Assembly: GCA_028736075.1 (NCBI GenBank)
Contig: CP117875.1
Location: 1,426,001-1,490,000 of the forward strand
DNA: 64,000 nt
Direction: 5' to 3'
Source: Chryseobacterium sp. KACC 21268
GTDB lineage: Bacteria; Bacteroidota; Bacteroidia; Flavobacteriales; Weeksellaceae
Shown piece after piece: positions 50,462-59,227 of the stretch. How positions within the stretch are numbered: the first letter of the stretch is position 1; each line of letters starts with the position of its first letter. The notes under the pieces are model-generated. The model was given only the letters and a program-made list of their open reading frames with translations. It was not told the DNA's origin and ran no database searches. The position numbers were made by a program, and so were the translations under genes.

Positions 50462-50901
50462 TGAAAGTTTACAAAAGCAGAAGAGACTGGATTTATGGTT
50501 CTATATTTTTGGGAATCACTTTGCTTTTTGCTGTCATTTTGGTTTCATCTTATTTCGACAGCGACTTTTGGGATTGGATGTGGATGGTTTTTATTTTAGT
50601 TGGAATCGATTTGATAATATTAATCAATTTTTTCTTTATTAAAATTAAAATCAAAGATGAAGAATTGATGGTTAGCGTCATCTATAATGTTTTCAAAATC
50701 AATATTTTCAAAATCACGAAAATCAGAATCGGAGAAACAATGTGGAGCGGATTTCATAAATGTGGAACTGCAACGGGCGGACTGATTATCTTTTCGAAAA
50801 ATAAAAATGACCTTTACATTACACCCGAAAATCAAGATGAATTTTTGGAGGAATTGCTAAAAGTCAATCGTCACATCATTATTGAAGATGTCAGGAAATA
50901 G
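50461..50901 (+). CDS. PH-like domain membrane protein (bPH)
   Basis: 146 residues. Two membrane helices (about 12-33 and 37-60) are followed by a cytoplasmic domain that starts IKIKDEELMV and contains INIFKITKIRI and the terminal ITPENQDEFLEELLKVN. This last motif is typical of bacterial pleckstrin-homology (bPH) proteins. The function of these proteins is unknown. Translation is probably coupled to pcm (TGATG). The Trp-rich YDW..WMW loop sits at the membrane edge. Confidence 0.75.
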   Translation: MKVYKSRRDWIYGSIFLGITLLFAVILVSSYFDSDFWDWMWMVFILVGIDLIILINFFFIKIKIKDEELMVSVIYNVFKINIFKITKIRIGETMWSGFHKCGTATGGLIIFSKNKNDLYITPENQDEFLEELLKVNRHIIIEDVRK

Positions 50902-50968
50902 TTGATGGTTGTTGGTTGAAAGTTGATGGAAATTGACTTTGAAAGACAAATATTGAACTTTGCGAAGC

Positions 50969-51073
50969 GCAGCCCGACTTGAGCGGAAATCCTTTTTTGC
51001 TTCTTCTCAGTTTCTATTAAATTAGAAATGTTGTGCAAAAAAGATTGGGAGCGGAAGGCGGATGAAGCTGCCC
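50969..51073 (-). repeat. Intergenic hairpin repeat, family A copy 3
   Basis: Inverted relative to copies 1 and 2. On the minus strand it reads GGGCAGCTTCATCCGCCTTC at the left and CGCTCAAGTCGGGCTGC at the right. Interior is a different stem, TTTTTTGC/GCAAAAAA. It sits just before mazG. Confidence 0.8.
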
Positions 51074-51125
51074 AAATAAAATAGAGTAGAATTAATAATC
51101 ATTTATCAAATATCATTCATCATTT

Positions 51126-51899
51126 ATGAACACACGAGAGGAAAAAATGGAGGCTTTTGGAAGGCTTCTCGATATTATGGATGATTTGCGGGAAAAATGC
51201 CCTTGGGACAGGAAGCAGACCTTGGAAAGTTTGCGCCATCTGACGCTTGAGGAAACTTACGAATTGTCTGACGCAATATTGAATAATGACCTTTTGGACA
51301 TCAAAAAAGAGATTGGCGATGTGCTTCTGCATTTGGTTTTCTATGCGAAAATTGGTTCTGAGAAAGAGAGTTTTGATATTGCTGATGTCATTAATTCTTT
51401 GAATGAAAAATTGATTTTCCGTCATCCACATATTTACGGCGATGCTGTTGCGGAAGATGAGGAAGCTGTGAAGCAAAATTGGGAAAAACTGAAATTGAAG
51501 GAAGGGAATAAGTCCGTGTTGGAAGGTGTTCCGAAGAGTTTGCCTCCGATTATCAAGGCTTACAGGATTCAGGATAAAGTGAAGGGAATCGGTTTTGAAT
51601 TTGATTCTGCGGAAGATGCGTGGGCAAAAGTGGAAGAGGAGCTGGAGGAATTTCACGCGGAAACTGAGGCTGATAAAAAAGAACAGGAGTTGGGCGATGT
51701 GTTTTTCTCTTTGATTAATTATGCGAGAATTTCGGGTTTGAATGCTGATACAGCTTTGGAGCGAACGAATTCGAAATTCATTTCCAGATTTCAGAAAATG
51801 GAAGAGATTGCGAGGTCAAAAAACCTTAACCTTTCCGATTTGAATCTTGTGGAAATGGATGAACTTTGGGAAGAGGCAAAGAAAGAAATAGGCCTATAA
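51126..51899 (+). CDS. mazG: Nucleoside triphosphate pyrophosphohydrolase MazG
   Basis: Hydrolyses (d)NTPs to NMP and pyrophosphate, a house-cleaning enzyme. 257 residues with two all-alpha MazG domains. The first shows CPWDRKQTLESLRHLTLEETYEL and EIGDVLLHLVFYAKIG; the second shows EELGDVFFSLINYARISGL-like ELGDVFFSL. The EExxED-type metal motifs are present. The last six bases overlap the convergent Crp/Fnr gene. Confidence 0.95.
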   Translation: MNTREEKMEAFGRLLDIMDDLREKCPWDRKQTLESLRHLTLEETYELSDAILNNDLLDIKKEIGDVLLHLVFYAKIGSEKESFDIADVINSLNEKLIFRHPHIYGDAVAEDEEAVKQNWEKLKLKEGNKSVLEGVPKSLPPIIKAYRIQDKVKGIGFEFDSAEDAWAKVEEELEEFHAETEADKKEQELGDVFFSLINYARISGLNADTALERTNSKFISRFQKMEEIARSKNLNLSDLNLVEMDELWEEAKKEIGL

Positions 51900-52463
51900 A
51901 TTCAAATTTTTTCTAATTCTGCTCAAGGCTTGTGGCGTGACGCCGATGTAAGACGCAATGTAATTGAGTGGAATCTGATCTATGTACTTCGGGAAGTTTT
52001 CAATGAGAAACTGATAGTATTCTGTTGGCGTTTTGGTCAAAAGATTGAACTGTCTTTTTTCTTTGATCAGAAAATTTTGCTCCGTAATTTTTCGTGCAAT
52101 CAAATTTCCGGACTCTGTCTGTTTATAAATCTTCTGAATGTCATCGTAATGGATTGACAGTAATTTGATGTCTGTCACAGCATCTACCGTGTACTTGGAC
52201 GGAAGTCTGGACAGGAATGAGTCGTATGAACTGACAAAATTATTTTCAAATCTAATATCTACAGTTGTTTGTTTCCAATCACCCTCGTGATAGATTCTTG
52301 CAATTCCATGAGAAATGAAACTCACATAATCTTCAACCTTGTCTTGATGACTAATAATTTCTCCCTTTTTTAGCTCCCGGACCCAAATTAAGCTTTCTAT
52401 GTAATCCCAATTTGTATTTTTATCAGGAATGAAGTTTTCTATAAAACGTCTGAAATTCTTCAT
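51894..52463 (-). CDS. Crp/Fnr family transcriptional regulator
   Basis: 189 residues. N-terminal cyclic-nucleotide-binding-like fold (about 25-115; LKKGEIISHQDKVEDYVSFISHGIARIY and ENNFVSSYDSFLSRLPS). The C-terminal part has a helix-turn-helix (about 160-185) with LNYIASYIGVTPQALSRIRKNL. No FNR-type iron-sulfur cysteines. It belongs to the common Bacteroidota group of short Crp relatives whose ligand is unknown. Stop codons overlap with mazG by six bases. Confidence 0.92.
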   Translation of the reverse strand: MKNFRRFIENFIPDKNTNWDYIESLIWVRELKKGEIISHQDKVEDYVSFISHGIARIYHEGDWKQTTVDIRFENNFVSSYDSFLSRLPSKYTVDAVTDIKLLSIHYDDIQKIYKQTESGNLIARKITEQNFLIKEKRQFNLLTKTPTEYYQFLIENFPKYIDQIPLNYIASYIGVTPQALSRIRKNLNL

Positions 52464-52662
52464 TATTTGTGTTAATTGTGTTTTTTTATCAGTATATTTT
52501 ACTTATTTAAATGATTGTAAAATAATGTTGGGAATCTACTAATTAATTTTAAATAAATAAAATATGAGCTAGATAAGATGTTAATTGATAATTAATTGCC
52601 TAAAAATTAAAATATTTTGAGATAATGAACTTGGGTTCAGCGATACATTTTATAAATGAGTG

Positions 52663-52670
52663 TACTTTTG
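52663..52670 (+). promoter_or_regulatory. -7 promoter box upstream of the 52.7-kb gene
   Basis: TACTTTTG fits TAnnTTTG; it lies 56 bases before the start codon used here. No -33 TTTG seen at 17-23 bases. Confidence 0.35.
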
Positions 52671-52726
52671 CAATGCTTTAAAAGGAAGCGTTGTAATTTC
52701 TCTCTTTTTATTAAAGTTTTGCACAA

Positions 52727-53464
52727 ATGATGAACCTGAAACAAAAAATTTCCATTGGCGGATTTTCGAATATATTTTGCTGTCTAGCATTATATATGGT
52801 TGTTTTCTGTACTTTCGTCTATTTCGTTTTTAATTTTGACAGAGGGAGAAATCGTCTTTGCAATCGTTTATTTGGTATTTCTGCTAGTAAAGAACATTTT
52901 CAATTTCCTTCGGTTAGTAGAAGGAGCCTTTCTCTTTTATTTTCTACTGCCTTTCTTTTTACTTCCTTTTTCAATGGACAAACTTCCGTTCCTAATGATG
53001 AATCCGTATTACATATTACGGAGGGAACTATGGTTTATGGCGGGACATCTATATATGTTGATGAAAAACCTGAAATTTCACACAGTGCCAAAAAAGAAGT
53101 TGTAGAAAATAGAACTTCAAAAGATGACAAAAAAAATGTAATCAAGGATGCTGTAGAAAAAAAGAAAGTAGCGCTGGAATTGCCGAAAGGTAATTTTGAT
53201 GAAATAATCTATCGCAAGGACTTAAAATCGAACTCTTTCTTTCTCAATTCAACTTTTAAATTTAATAGTTGCGCAATCGTTTGCGCTAGTTCTCTGCACA
53301 ATTTCATAGGCGAGAATTTCATCGCCTACAATGATTTTCAAACGTCAAAAGAAGTTCAGTACTGCAATTTAAAAATTGAGTTTTTAAGTAGTGCTGCATT
53401 TTTTCTTTCGGAGCATTTTTCCTATCAGTTTTTTGGTACTTCGCCGCCTTTTTCTTTAGGCTAA
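52727..53464 (+). CDS. Hypothetical protein with an internal signal-like segment
   Basis: 245 residues that I do not recognise. Two hydrophobic segments: about 15-37 (near the N-terminus) and about 68-82, the latter followed by NGQTSVPNDESVLHITEGTM, which looks like a signal-peptide cleavage region. No in-frame ATG lies shortly before it, so the mature protein may come from a longer precursor, or the true frame starts differently. A charged middle (about 115-150) and a C-terminal hydrophobic-aromatic part follow. Placed 166 bases before the large secreted gene L1 on the same strand. Confidence 0.5.
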   Translation: MMNLKQKISIGGFSNIFCCLALYMVVFCTFVYFVFNFDRGRNRLCNRLFGISASKEHFQFPSVSRRSLSLLFSTAFLFTSFFNGQTSVPNDESVLHITEGTMVYGGTSIYVDEKPEISHSAKKEVVENRTSKDDKKNVIKDAVEKKKVALELPKGNFDEIIYRKDLKSNSFFLNSTFKFNSCAIVCASSLHNFIGENFIAYNDFQTSKEVQYCNLKIEFLSSAAFFLSEHFSYQFFGTSPPFSLG

Positions 53465-53630
53465 TACAATCATTCGTAGATATATTCTACAATTTTCCTA
53501 TTCCTGAACAACTCGTGATTTTGTTTGGGGTGGTAAAACTTTGACCTAATTCTCGAGTTTTTTTAAAAGAATCATTCAATTAAAATAATCTATCCATTGG
53601 ATCTTAGATTATTTTTCAAAACATCAATTA

Positions 53631-56600
53631 ATGAAAAAATTTCTACTATTCTTATTGGTTTTTGCAGCCAATATCTATTCTTATGCACAAAGCTGTAATT
53701 GTGCCAACTCACTTTCCACCAATAGCAACAACTTTACATTTCCCTCCGGAGCGACTTGCGTGAGTGGTAATGTCACTTTGGAAGACACTGTCACTTTTGA
53801 TACTGACGCTGTGATTTGCGTTTCGGCAGGACAAACTTTGAACTTTAATAATGTAAACAATTTCAACTTTCCGACAACAGGTGAAGTTATAATAGAAGTT
53901 TATGGTGATCTTAATATCAATGGGAATCCAACATTTGGTAAAAATATCCATATCAATATTCATCCAGGAGGAAATTTGATAACCGGCAATTTGAAATTTG
54001 AGGGTGATTCCAGCAGCATTACAAATAATGGCTCTGTTTCATTTTCCAACTTAGAATTAGGTAATGGAAAAACAATTACCATCGATAATTATGCAACAAT
54101 GCAAGTTCAGGGAAATATGAACTTTGCCTCCGGAACTTCATTCGTAAGAAACCAAGCGAATTTGAATGTAACAAGTAGTTTCAGCGTTTCTGCAACATCT
54201 GTTTACACGAATTGTGGAGCTTTCGAAGGACAGTTTAACCTTGGCGGTGGAAAAGTGATCAATACAGGTCATTTCATCAGTTCACAAATTAATATGGGAG
54301 GAAATTCGAATGCCAGATTTGATAATTACAACCACGTCCAACTTACTGGGAATCTCAATATGGGAGGCACTAACTCTATTTTTTACAATCAAGGTTTTGT
54401 AGATGCTTCCACCGGAAACGGAAATATCCAGTCTGATGGAAATTTAATTGGTCCGGAAACCGGAAAAGGTTTCTTCCTACTGCGATCTCAAACTGTAATC
54501 AACAATGGAAATATTGGACCCAATTTAGGCTTCACAAGAAGTGATTTGGGAAGTGCCACAATCTGGAGTGATGTTTTCAATAGTAGTCTGATTGTGCAGT
54601 CGTCCGTCACTTTTGGCGATGCGATGCCACCATTGACTAGTTTGCCATTAGTAACGTGTCCCAATCTGGATGGGAGTTTTCCCCACGTACCTTTGAGCTT
54701 GGCCTGCAATGAGTTTACGGCTATTGCTGCGCCAGCATTTCCTTTGGAGATTGTTCAGGCTAATACAGGAACGTTAGGATTTGGTGTAGTTTCTCAAGCT
54801 CAAAATGTTATCGACGGTGATTTTACGAGTTATGCCTCTTTGTCTCCTGTTCTTTTGTCTTCCGCATTTTTATCAGTCAAAGATAAGACAAACATCTATC
54901 CGGCGGAAACATTTGTAGGATTCAGAATTACAAATCAGAAGGCGCTAAGTCTAGACCTGGTTGGTAATACATCTATCGTAACTTATTTAAATGGCGTACA
55001 GCAGGAATCTGTGTCTGGAAATGCTTTGCTTTTAGATGTAGGATTATTGAATTTTAACTCTCCAAAAACAATAGGATTCATTACCACTTTACCGTTCAAC
55101 GAGGTTCAAATCAAACAGAAAGCTACAGTTAACTTAGGTACAACAAAAGTTTACAGCGTTGTGATGAAAAAATTCTGTGAAGGAAATCCCTTGCCTTGCA
55201 ATACGTATATCGATTACACAACACCTGCTTATCCTGTTGCCATTAACTCGGCGGAAACAGGAATTAAAGGACTGCTTGCTGTTGGAGCTTCTGTCAATTC
55301 TACTGATGCTGTTCTTGATAATGATCTCAGCAATTTTGCAACAATTACTTTGGTGGATGGTGTTGGAACTTCCGGAGTACTTGCTGTTAAAAAACCATTA
55401 TCAAATTTTGAAGCAGGAACTTTCGCAGGTTTTGAGATCGAAAATACCAATTTGTTAGATCTTAATCTTTTGGATAATATTCAGCTTTCCACTTATAAAG
55501 ACGGTGTTTTTCAGGAAAGTGTTTCAGGAAGCGGATTGATAGTAGGACTAAATACTGATTTGCTGGGATCTTCCGGTAAGAACACAATTGGTATCAGTTC
55601 TACATTGGAGTTTGACGAAGTTCGATTATCGATTAATAGCTTACTTGCCGTAAATCTTGGGACTACAAAAATTTACAAGTTTATAGTTTTCAAAGGCTGC
55701 GCTCTTGTTTTGGAATGTAATAATACCTATACGCTCAAGAATCCGGAATTTCCAGTTGTTATCAATTACAACAGAACGGGCGTTCAGGGCATTGCGTGTG
55801 TACAGTGCAAAGTGGAGGACGCGCAGAATTTGATAGACAGTGATCCCACAAATAAGGCAAGATTATATACTACTGTGGGAGCAGTAGGATCGGTGGATAT
55901 TAGTGTTTTAAATCCAATCAGTTTATATCCAAAAGGCTCATTTGCCGGATTTACAATCTCTCAGGATGTTGTTTTGCTTAATTTAAATCTACTGGATTTT
56001 ATAGTGGTGACCACTTACTTGGATGGCGTTTTACAGGAGAGTAAGACAGGAGCTGATCTACTGGATTTATCATTGCTGTTTACTGCCAGCACTGGAGAAA
56101 AAAATGTAGGCTTCTATACTACCAAAGATTTTGATGAGATTAAATTTACAGTACTTCCAATAGTCGGTGTCATTAACTTGGTTAATGTCCACAAGGCTTT
56201 CATCGATACATCAACCAGCGATGGTTTTAATTGTATAAAAGCCGTTAAAGATGATTTCACAATATCCGCAGGAGGCAGCAGTACAATCTCTATTTTAGAT
56301 AATGACTTAATAAATATAACACAGGCAAGTCCATCAAATGTGATTATTACTGAAATTTCATCTACCAATTCGGGAGTGTCAATTGATACATCTACCGGGA
56401 TTATCAATGTTGCACCAGGTACACCGTCTGGAACGTACACAATGGTTTATAGAATATGTGACATCACGGATTCTGGTAAATGCTCTTTGACAATCGTAAC
56501 TGTAAATGTGCAAGGCGCTTGTTACAAACCAGCAAGTTTAGGCGGAACTTCATTACCAGTGAATCACGGAATTACAGCATTGTCCCGAGCTGGCGCAGAA

Positions 56601-56834
56601 ACTGGAAACTGGCCAATGGAAAGGAAAGGTGCCTGGACAGTTTTAGAATCAAAATCAAAAGGTTTTGTTGTAAACAGAATCCCGACGACACTGGCACTTT
56701 CCAACATCACAAACCCAATAGAAGGAATGATGGTTTATGACGAAGAAGCCACTTGCCTCAAAATCTACACCATCAAAGAGGGCGAACTTTCCGCAGGATG
56801 GCATTGTCTGTCAAAACAAACTTGCCCAGATTAA
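53631..56834 (+). CDS. L1: large secreted beta-rich protein with three tandem repeats and a shared C-terminal module
   Basis: 1067 residues, no named family recognised. Order: signal peptide (about 1-19, ending YAQ); an Asn/Gly-rich, beta-helix-like region (about 40-330); three tandem repeats of about 165-173 residues starting near 358, 523 and 696, each beginning with a cysteine-containing strand and containing Y-L/K-D/N-G-V-x-Q-E-S; an Ig/cadherin-like domain (about 874-962; DDFTISAGGSSTISILDNDL); then the C-terminal module (about 978-1067) with GMMVYDEEATCLKIY and the end CPD. No type A sorting domain. S1 follows after 65 bases. Confidence 0.75.
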   Translation: MKKFLLFLLVFAANIYSYAQSCNCANSLSTNSNNFTFPSGATCVSGNVTLEDTVTFDTDAVICVSAGQTLNFNNVNNFNFPTTGEVIIEVYGDLNINGNPTFGKNIHINIHPGGNLITGNLKFEGDSSSITNNGSVSFSNLELGNGKTITIDNYATMQVQGNMNFASGTSFVRNQANLNVTSSFSVSATSVYTNCGAFEGQFNLGGGKVINTGHFISSQINMGGNSNARFDNYNHVQLTGNLNMGGTNSIFYNQGFVDASTGNGNIQSDGNLIGPETGKGFFLLRSQTVINNGNIGPNLGFTRSDLGSATIWSDVFNSSLIVQSSVTFGDAMPPLTSLPLVTCPNLDGSFPHVPLSLACNEFTAIAAPAFPLEIVQANTGTLGFGVVSQAQNVIDGDFTSYASLSPVLLSSAFLSVKDKTNIYPAETFVGFRITNQKALSLDLVGNTSIVTYLNGVQQESVSGNALLLDVGLLNFNSPKTIGFITTLPFNEVQIKQKATVNLGTTKVYSVVMKKFCEGNPLPCNTYIDYTTPAYPVAINSAETGIKGLLAVGASVNSTDAVLDNDLSNFATITLVDGVGTSGVLAVKKPLSNFEAGTFAGFEIENTNLLDLNLLDNIQLSTYKDGVFQESVSGSGLIVGLNTDLLGSSGKNTIGISSTLEFDEVRLSINSLLAVNLGTTKIYKFIVFKGCALVLECNNTYTLKNPEFPVVINYNRTGVQGIACVQCKVEDAQNLIDSDPTNKARLYTTVGAVGSVDISVLNPISLYPKGSFAGFTISQDVVLLNLNLLDFIVVTTYLDGVLQESKTGADLLDLSLLFTASTGEKNVGFYTTKDFDEIKFTVLPIVGVINLVNVHKAFIDTSTSDGFNCIKAVKDDFTISAGGSSTISILDNDLINITQASPSNVIITEISSTNSGVSIDTSTGIINVAPGTPSGTYTMVYRICDITDSGKCSLTIVTVNVQGACYKPASLGGTSLPVNHGITALSRAGAETGNWPMERKGAWTVLESKSKGFVVNRIPTTLALSNITNPIEGMMVYDEEATCLKIYTIKEGELSAGWHCLSKQTCPD

Positions 56835-56899
56835 TCATTAATAGAATCAAAAAAACGGAATCAGAGTTTCGTGAATTCAATAAAAATAACATTAAAATT

Positions 56900-57556
56900 A
56901 TGAACAACAATATATACTTAATAATCTCAATATTTCTAATGTCAAAACTCGGCGCTCAGGTCGCAATTGGAAAATCAGGGCTAAGCAAATTGGCAGATAG
57001 CGTAACGGTGAATCCCAGTATATCCTTAGAGTTTTACGATGGCGAAGACAATGCTAAAGGTCTTGTTTTGCCCTGGGTTTCTACAGTTGCAAATAGTCCG
57101 ACAGTTTACGATGCAATCACAGGAGAAGGTTACAACGGATTGCAGGGTAATTTGTCAGACGGAACCATTATTTTTGACCTATCCGACAAAAAAATAAAAT
57201 ACAGAAAACCTGGCGAATGGTTCGATTTAACAGGCGAACCAACTTTTCCCCTCACTGTTAAAAATGAGTTGAATAATAATATTGTAATTACTGCATTTGA
57301 TTCAGTAGATTCTACTTTGCAGGACAATATGCAAGAACAGGAAACTGCTAAAGTTGCCATTGGTAGTAATGCCTCAGATGATCACACAGTCGGGATTCTA
57401 GTCCTTACAGATACAGATAAAGCGATGGTTTTACCAAAAGTGGCAAGTCCGCATCTAGCAATTCAGAATCCTGCCGCAGGTATGATGGTCTATGACACCA
57501 CGAAAAAGCAATTGGCAGTCTATAACGGAACTCTTTGGTCATTTTGGAAACCTTAA
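56900..57556 (+). CDS. S1: small secreted protein with two copies of the shared module
   Basis: 218 residues from the ATG, no named family recognised. Signal peptide about 1-18 (ending KLGAQ). Two tandem modules: the first about 19-115 (VAIGKSG ... GLVLPWVST ... DGTIIFDLSDKKIKYRKPG), the second about 150-218 (VAIGSNASDD ... KAMVLPKVASP ... GMMVYDTTKKQLAVYNGTLW). It ends WSFWKP. The first in-frame ATG at 56753 lies inside L1 and gives a segment with no signal peptide, so the inner start is used. It is related to S2 at 61544-62044. Confidence 0.75.
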   Translation: MNNNIYLIISIFLMSKLGAQVAIGKSGLSKLADSVTVNPSISLEFYDGEDNAKGLVLPWVSTVANSPTVYDAITGEGYNGLQGNLSDGTIIFDLSDKKIKYRKPGEWFDLTGEPTFPLTVKNELNNNIVITAFDSVDSTLQDNMQEQETAKVAIGSNASDDHTVGILVLTDTDKAMVLPKVASPHLAIQNPAAGMMVYDTTKKQLAVYNGTLWSFWKP

Positions 57557-57583
57557 TCTCAACGATATATTCAGATTTTAAAT

Positions 57584-57645
57584 TCTCGCTGATTTGGCAG
57601 ATGAAGAAGATTTTCATCAAAAATAAATCTGCAAAATCTGCGAGA
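57584..57645. repeat. Hairpin repeat, family E copy 2
   Basis: Arms TCTCGCTGATTTGGCAGAT and ATCTGCAAAATCTGCGAGA pair at 17 of 19 positions. It lies between two convergent genes (S1 and the cupin gene), where it may also act as a terminator for either. Copy 1 is at 47349. Confidence 0.7.
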
Positions 57646-57663
57646 TGTAAAATATTGTGCTAA

Positions 57664-58140
57664 TTATTCAGCATCAATCAAAACTGCCAATTGGATACAG
57701 TTTTCATCAGAACGATTACTCCAAGCGTGATTCGTTCCGGTCTGAATAACAATGTCGCCAGCTTGCAAAAGCGTTTCATCTGTGTCGGTGATTAGAAAAA
57801 TTTCTCCCGACAAAATAATGATGTAATCCAGACTTTTGGTTTGATGCATCAGCGGATGAGGTTGTCCCGCAGGCGCTTCGATTCCTAGTTGCTTATCTGG
57901 TGGAATCTGAACGTAGCGGAAATAAGTTCCATTTTTAATGACACTTGGAATTGCGGAATTTTCTATTGGTTTTTCCTGTTCAAAACTTGCAGGCGTTTTG
58001 CTGGTTTGCCAAACGTCAGAAATGATTAATCCTTTAAAATGTTCTGAGACATTGGTGACGATTTCGTCTTTTTCGATGTAAGATTTTCCATCTTTCGTTC
58101 CGGTGATGATTCGTCTTGGAATTGCTTTGATGTTGCTCAT
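57664..58140 (-). CDS. Cupin domain protein
   Basis: 158-residue small beta-barrel protein. The cupin metal-motif region reads PHPLMHQTKSLDYIIILSGEIFLITD (about 90-115) and continues to DIVIQTGTNHAWSNRSDENC (about 128-147); metal ligands His and Glu are present in altered spacing. Its ATG is directly next to the stop codon of the dehydrogenase gene, so the two are co-transcribed. Possible role: sugar or aromatic-compound isomerase or dioxygenase; not determined. Confidence 0.85.
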   Translation of the reverse strand: MSNIKAIPRRIITGTKDGKSYIEKDEIVTNVSEHFKGLIISDVWQTSKTPASFEQEKPIENSAIPSVIKNGTYFRYVQIPPDKQLGIEAPAGQPHPLMHQTKSLDYIIILSGEIFLITDTDETLLQAGDIVIQTGTNHAWSNRSDENCIQLAVLIDAE

Positions 58141-59136
58141 TTATTCTTGATTTTGCATTATTAATTTTTTGCCTTGCGTTTGATTATTCTTCAATAATTG
58201 TTGCGCTTTTTCAGCAGTTTCAGAGGAAAGTCCGCCTACAATTTTGATTGGTAAAGGTTTGACTTGTCCATCGTCGATGTATTGTTTGATTTGATTGAGA
58301 GATGTTCTGAAATGATTGTAATTTTTCTCTTTTGCATAAATAAAATTTGAAATGTTGAGAATTGTTGCGCCAATTCCGAAGAGTGAATCGTTGGCTTTTG
58401 AAGTTATAAAATGGGTAACGTTGGCATAAATCCCATTAGCTTTCAAAACGTCGGCGGAGATTTCTGATAATTGATGTCCAACTGCATCGATGACCAAATC
58501 GAATTTTTGATTTTGATTGATTTCTAAAATCTTCTCAGCTAAATCATCTTGCTTGTAACTGATGATTTGATTTTCATTAAGACCAAGATTAATCAATTGC
58601 TGAATACTTTCTTGATTTCCTGCTGTGACAACCATCTTCTTATTTAAATTTCCTAAAATCAATCTCAAAACAAAATTTCCAACGCCGCCGGAAGCTCCAG
58701 TTATAAGAACACTTTCTATTTGATTCCAATCAACACGATTGAAAATTTGTAAAGCTGTAATTCCGATAGAAGGCAGACCAGCTGCTTCTTCAAAACTGAT
58801 TGAAGTTGGTTTTTTAGCAACAATGCCTTGAGTCAAAATAATTTCTTCAGCATAAGTTCCGTTGCTTCCCATACTTCCGCAAACAAAAAAAACTTCGTCA
58901 TCAATCTTCAAACCGCTTACATTTTCTCCAGTTTCGACGATGATTCCGGAACCTTCTCTTCCAAGGATATTCGAAAACAAATATTTCTTTTCGTGTTCAT
59001 TTTCCCTCATCTGATAATCGATGGGATTGAAGCCGGACGCGATGATTTTGATTCGGACTTCATCTGGATTTATTGGTCTTAGCGTGACGGTTTCGTCTTT
59101 AAGCTGATTGTTGTCGTCTAGAATAATAGCTTTCAT
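58141..59136 (-). CDS. Quinone oxidoreductase-like medium-chain dehydrogenase
   Basis: 331-residue NADPH-dependent oxidoreductase of the zinc-free medium-chain family. No zinc-binding cysteines. Seen: ASGFNPIDYQMREN, GREGSGIIVETGENVSGL (about 60), the nucleotide motif ITGASGGVGNFVLRLIL (about 150) and a catalytic-type domain. The HxlR regulator is transcribed away from it, 91 bases upstream, so it is its probable target. Substrate could be an electrophilic alkenal or quinone. Confidence 0.88.
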   Translation of the reverse strand: MKAIILDDNNQLKDETVTLRPINPDEVRIKIIASGFNPIDYQMRENEHEKKYLFSNILGREGSGIIVETGENVSGLKIDDEVFFVCGSMGSNGTYAEEIILTQGIVAKKPTSISFEEAAGLPSIGITALQIFNRVDWNQIESVLITGASGGVGNFVLRLILGNLNKKMVVTAGNQESIQQLINLGLNENQIISYKQDDLAEKILEINQNQKFDLVIDAVGHQLSEISADVLKANGIYANVTHFITSKANDSLFGIGATILNISNFIYAKEKNYNHFRTSLNQIKQYIDDGQVKPLPIKIVGGLSSETAEKAQQLLKNNQTQGKKLIMQNQE

Positions 59137-59153
59137 CTTGCTTTCTTTTAATA

Positions 59154-59161
59154 CAAAGTTA
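59154..59161 (-). promoter_or_regulatory. -7 promoter box of the quinone oxidoreductase gene
   Basis: TAACTTTG on the minus strand fits TAnnTTTG, 17 bases before the start codon. The palindrome at 59188-59207 lies about 26 bases further upstream, where a repressor or activator would act. Confidence 0.45.
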
Positions 59162-59187
59162 TTGGTTAAAAGCTTTAATTTTGTTAG

Positions 59188-59207
59188 TAGTTAACCAAAG
59201 GTTACTA
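59188..59207. promoter_or_regulatory. Candidate HxlR operator
   Basis: TAGTTAACC-AAA-GGTTACTA is an imperfect inverted repeat with a perfect inner TAACC/GGTTA. It lies in the divergent region between hxlR and the oxidoreductase gene. HxlR proteins usually bind such sites next to their own genes. Confidence 0.5.
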
Positions 59208-59227
59208 GTTACCTTAATGAAATCGAT

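Noticed and set aside
52800-53105. 101-residue hydrophobic frame in another phase of the 52.7-kb gene
   Set aside because: Overlaps the chosen frame entirely. Its Phe/Leu richness comes from T-rich DNA, and it lacks a plausible signal or fold. The 245-residue frame has better composition.
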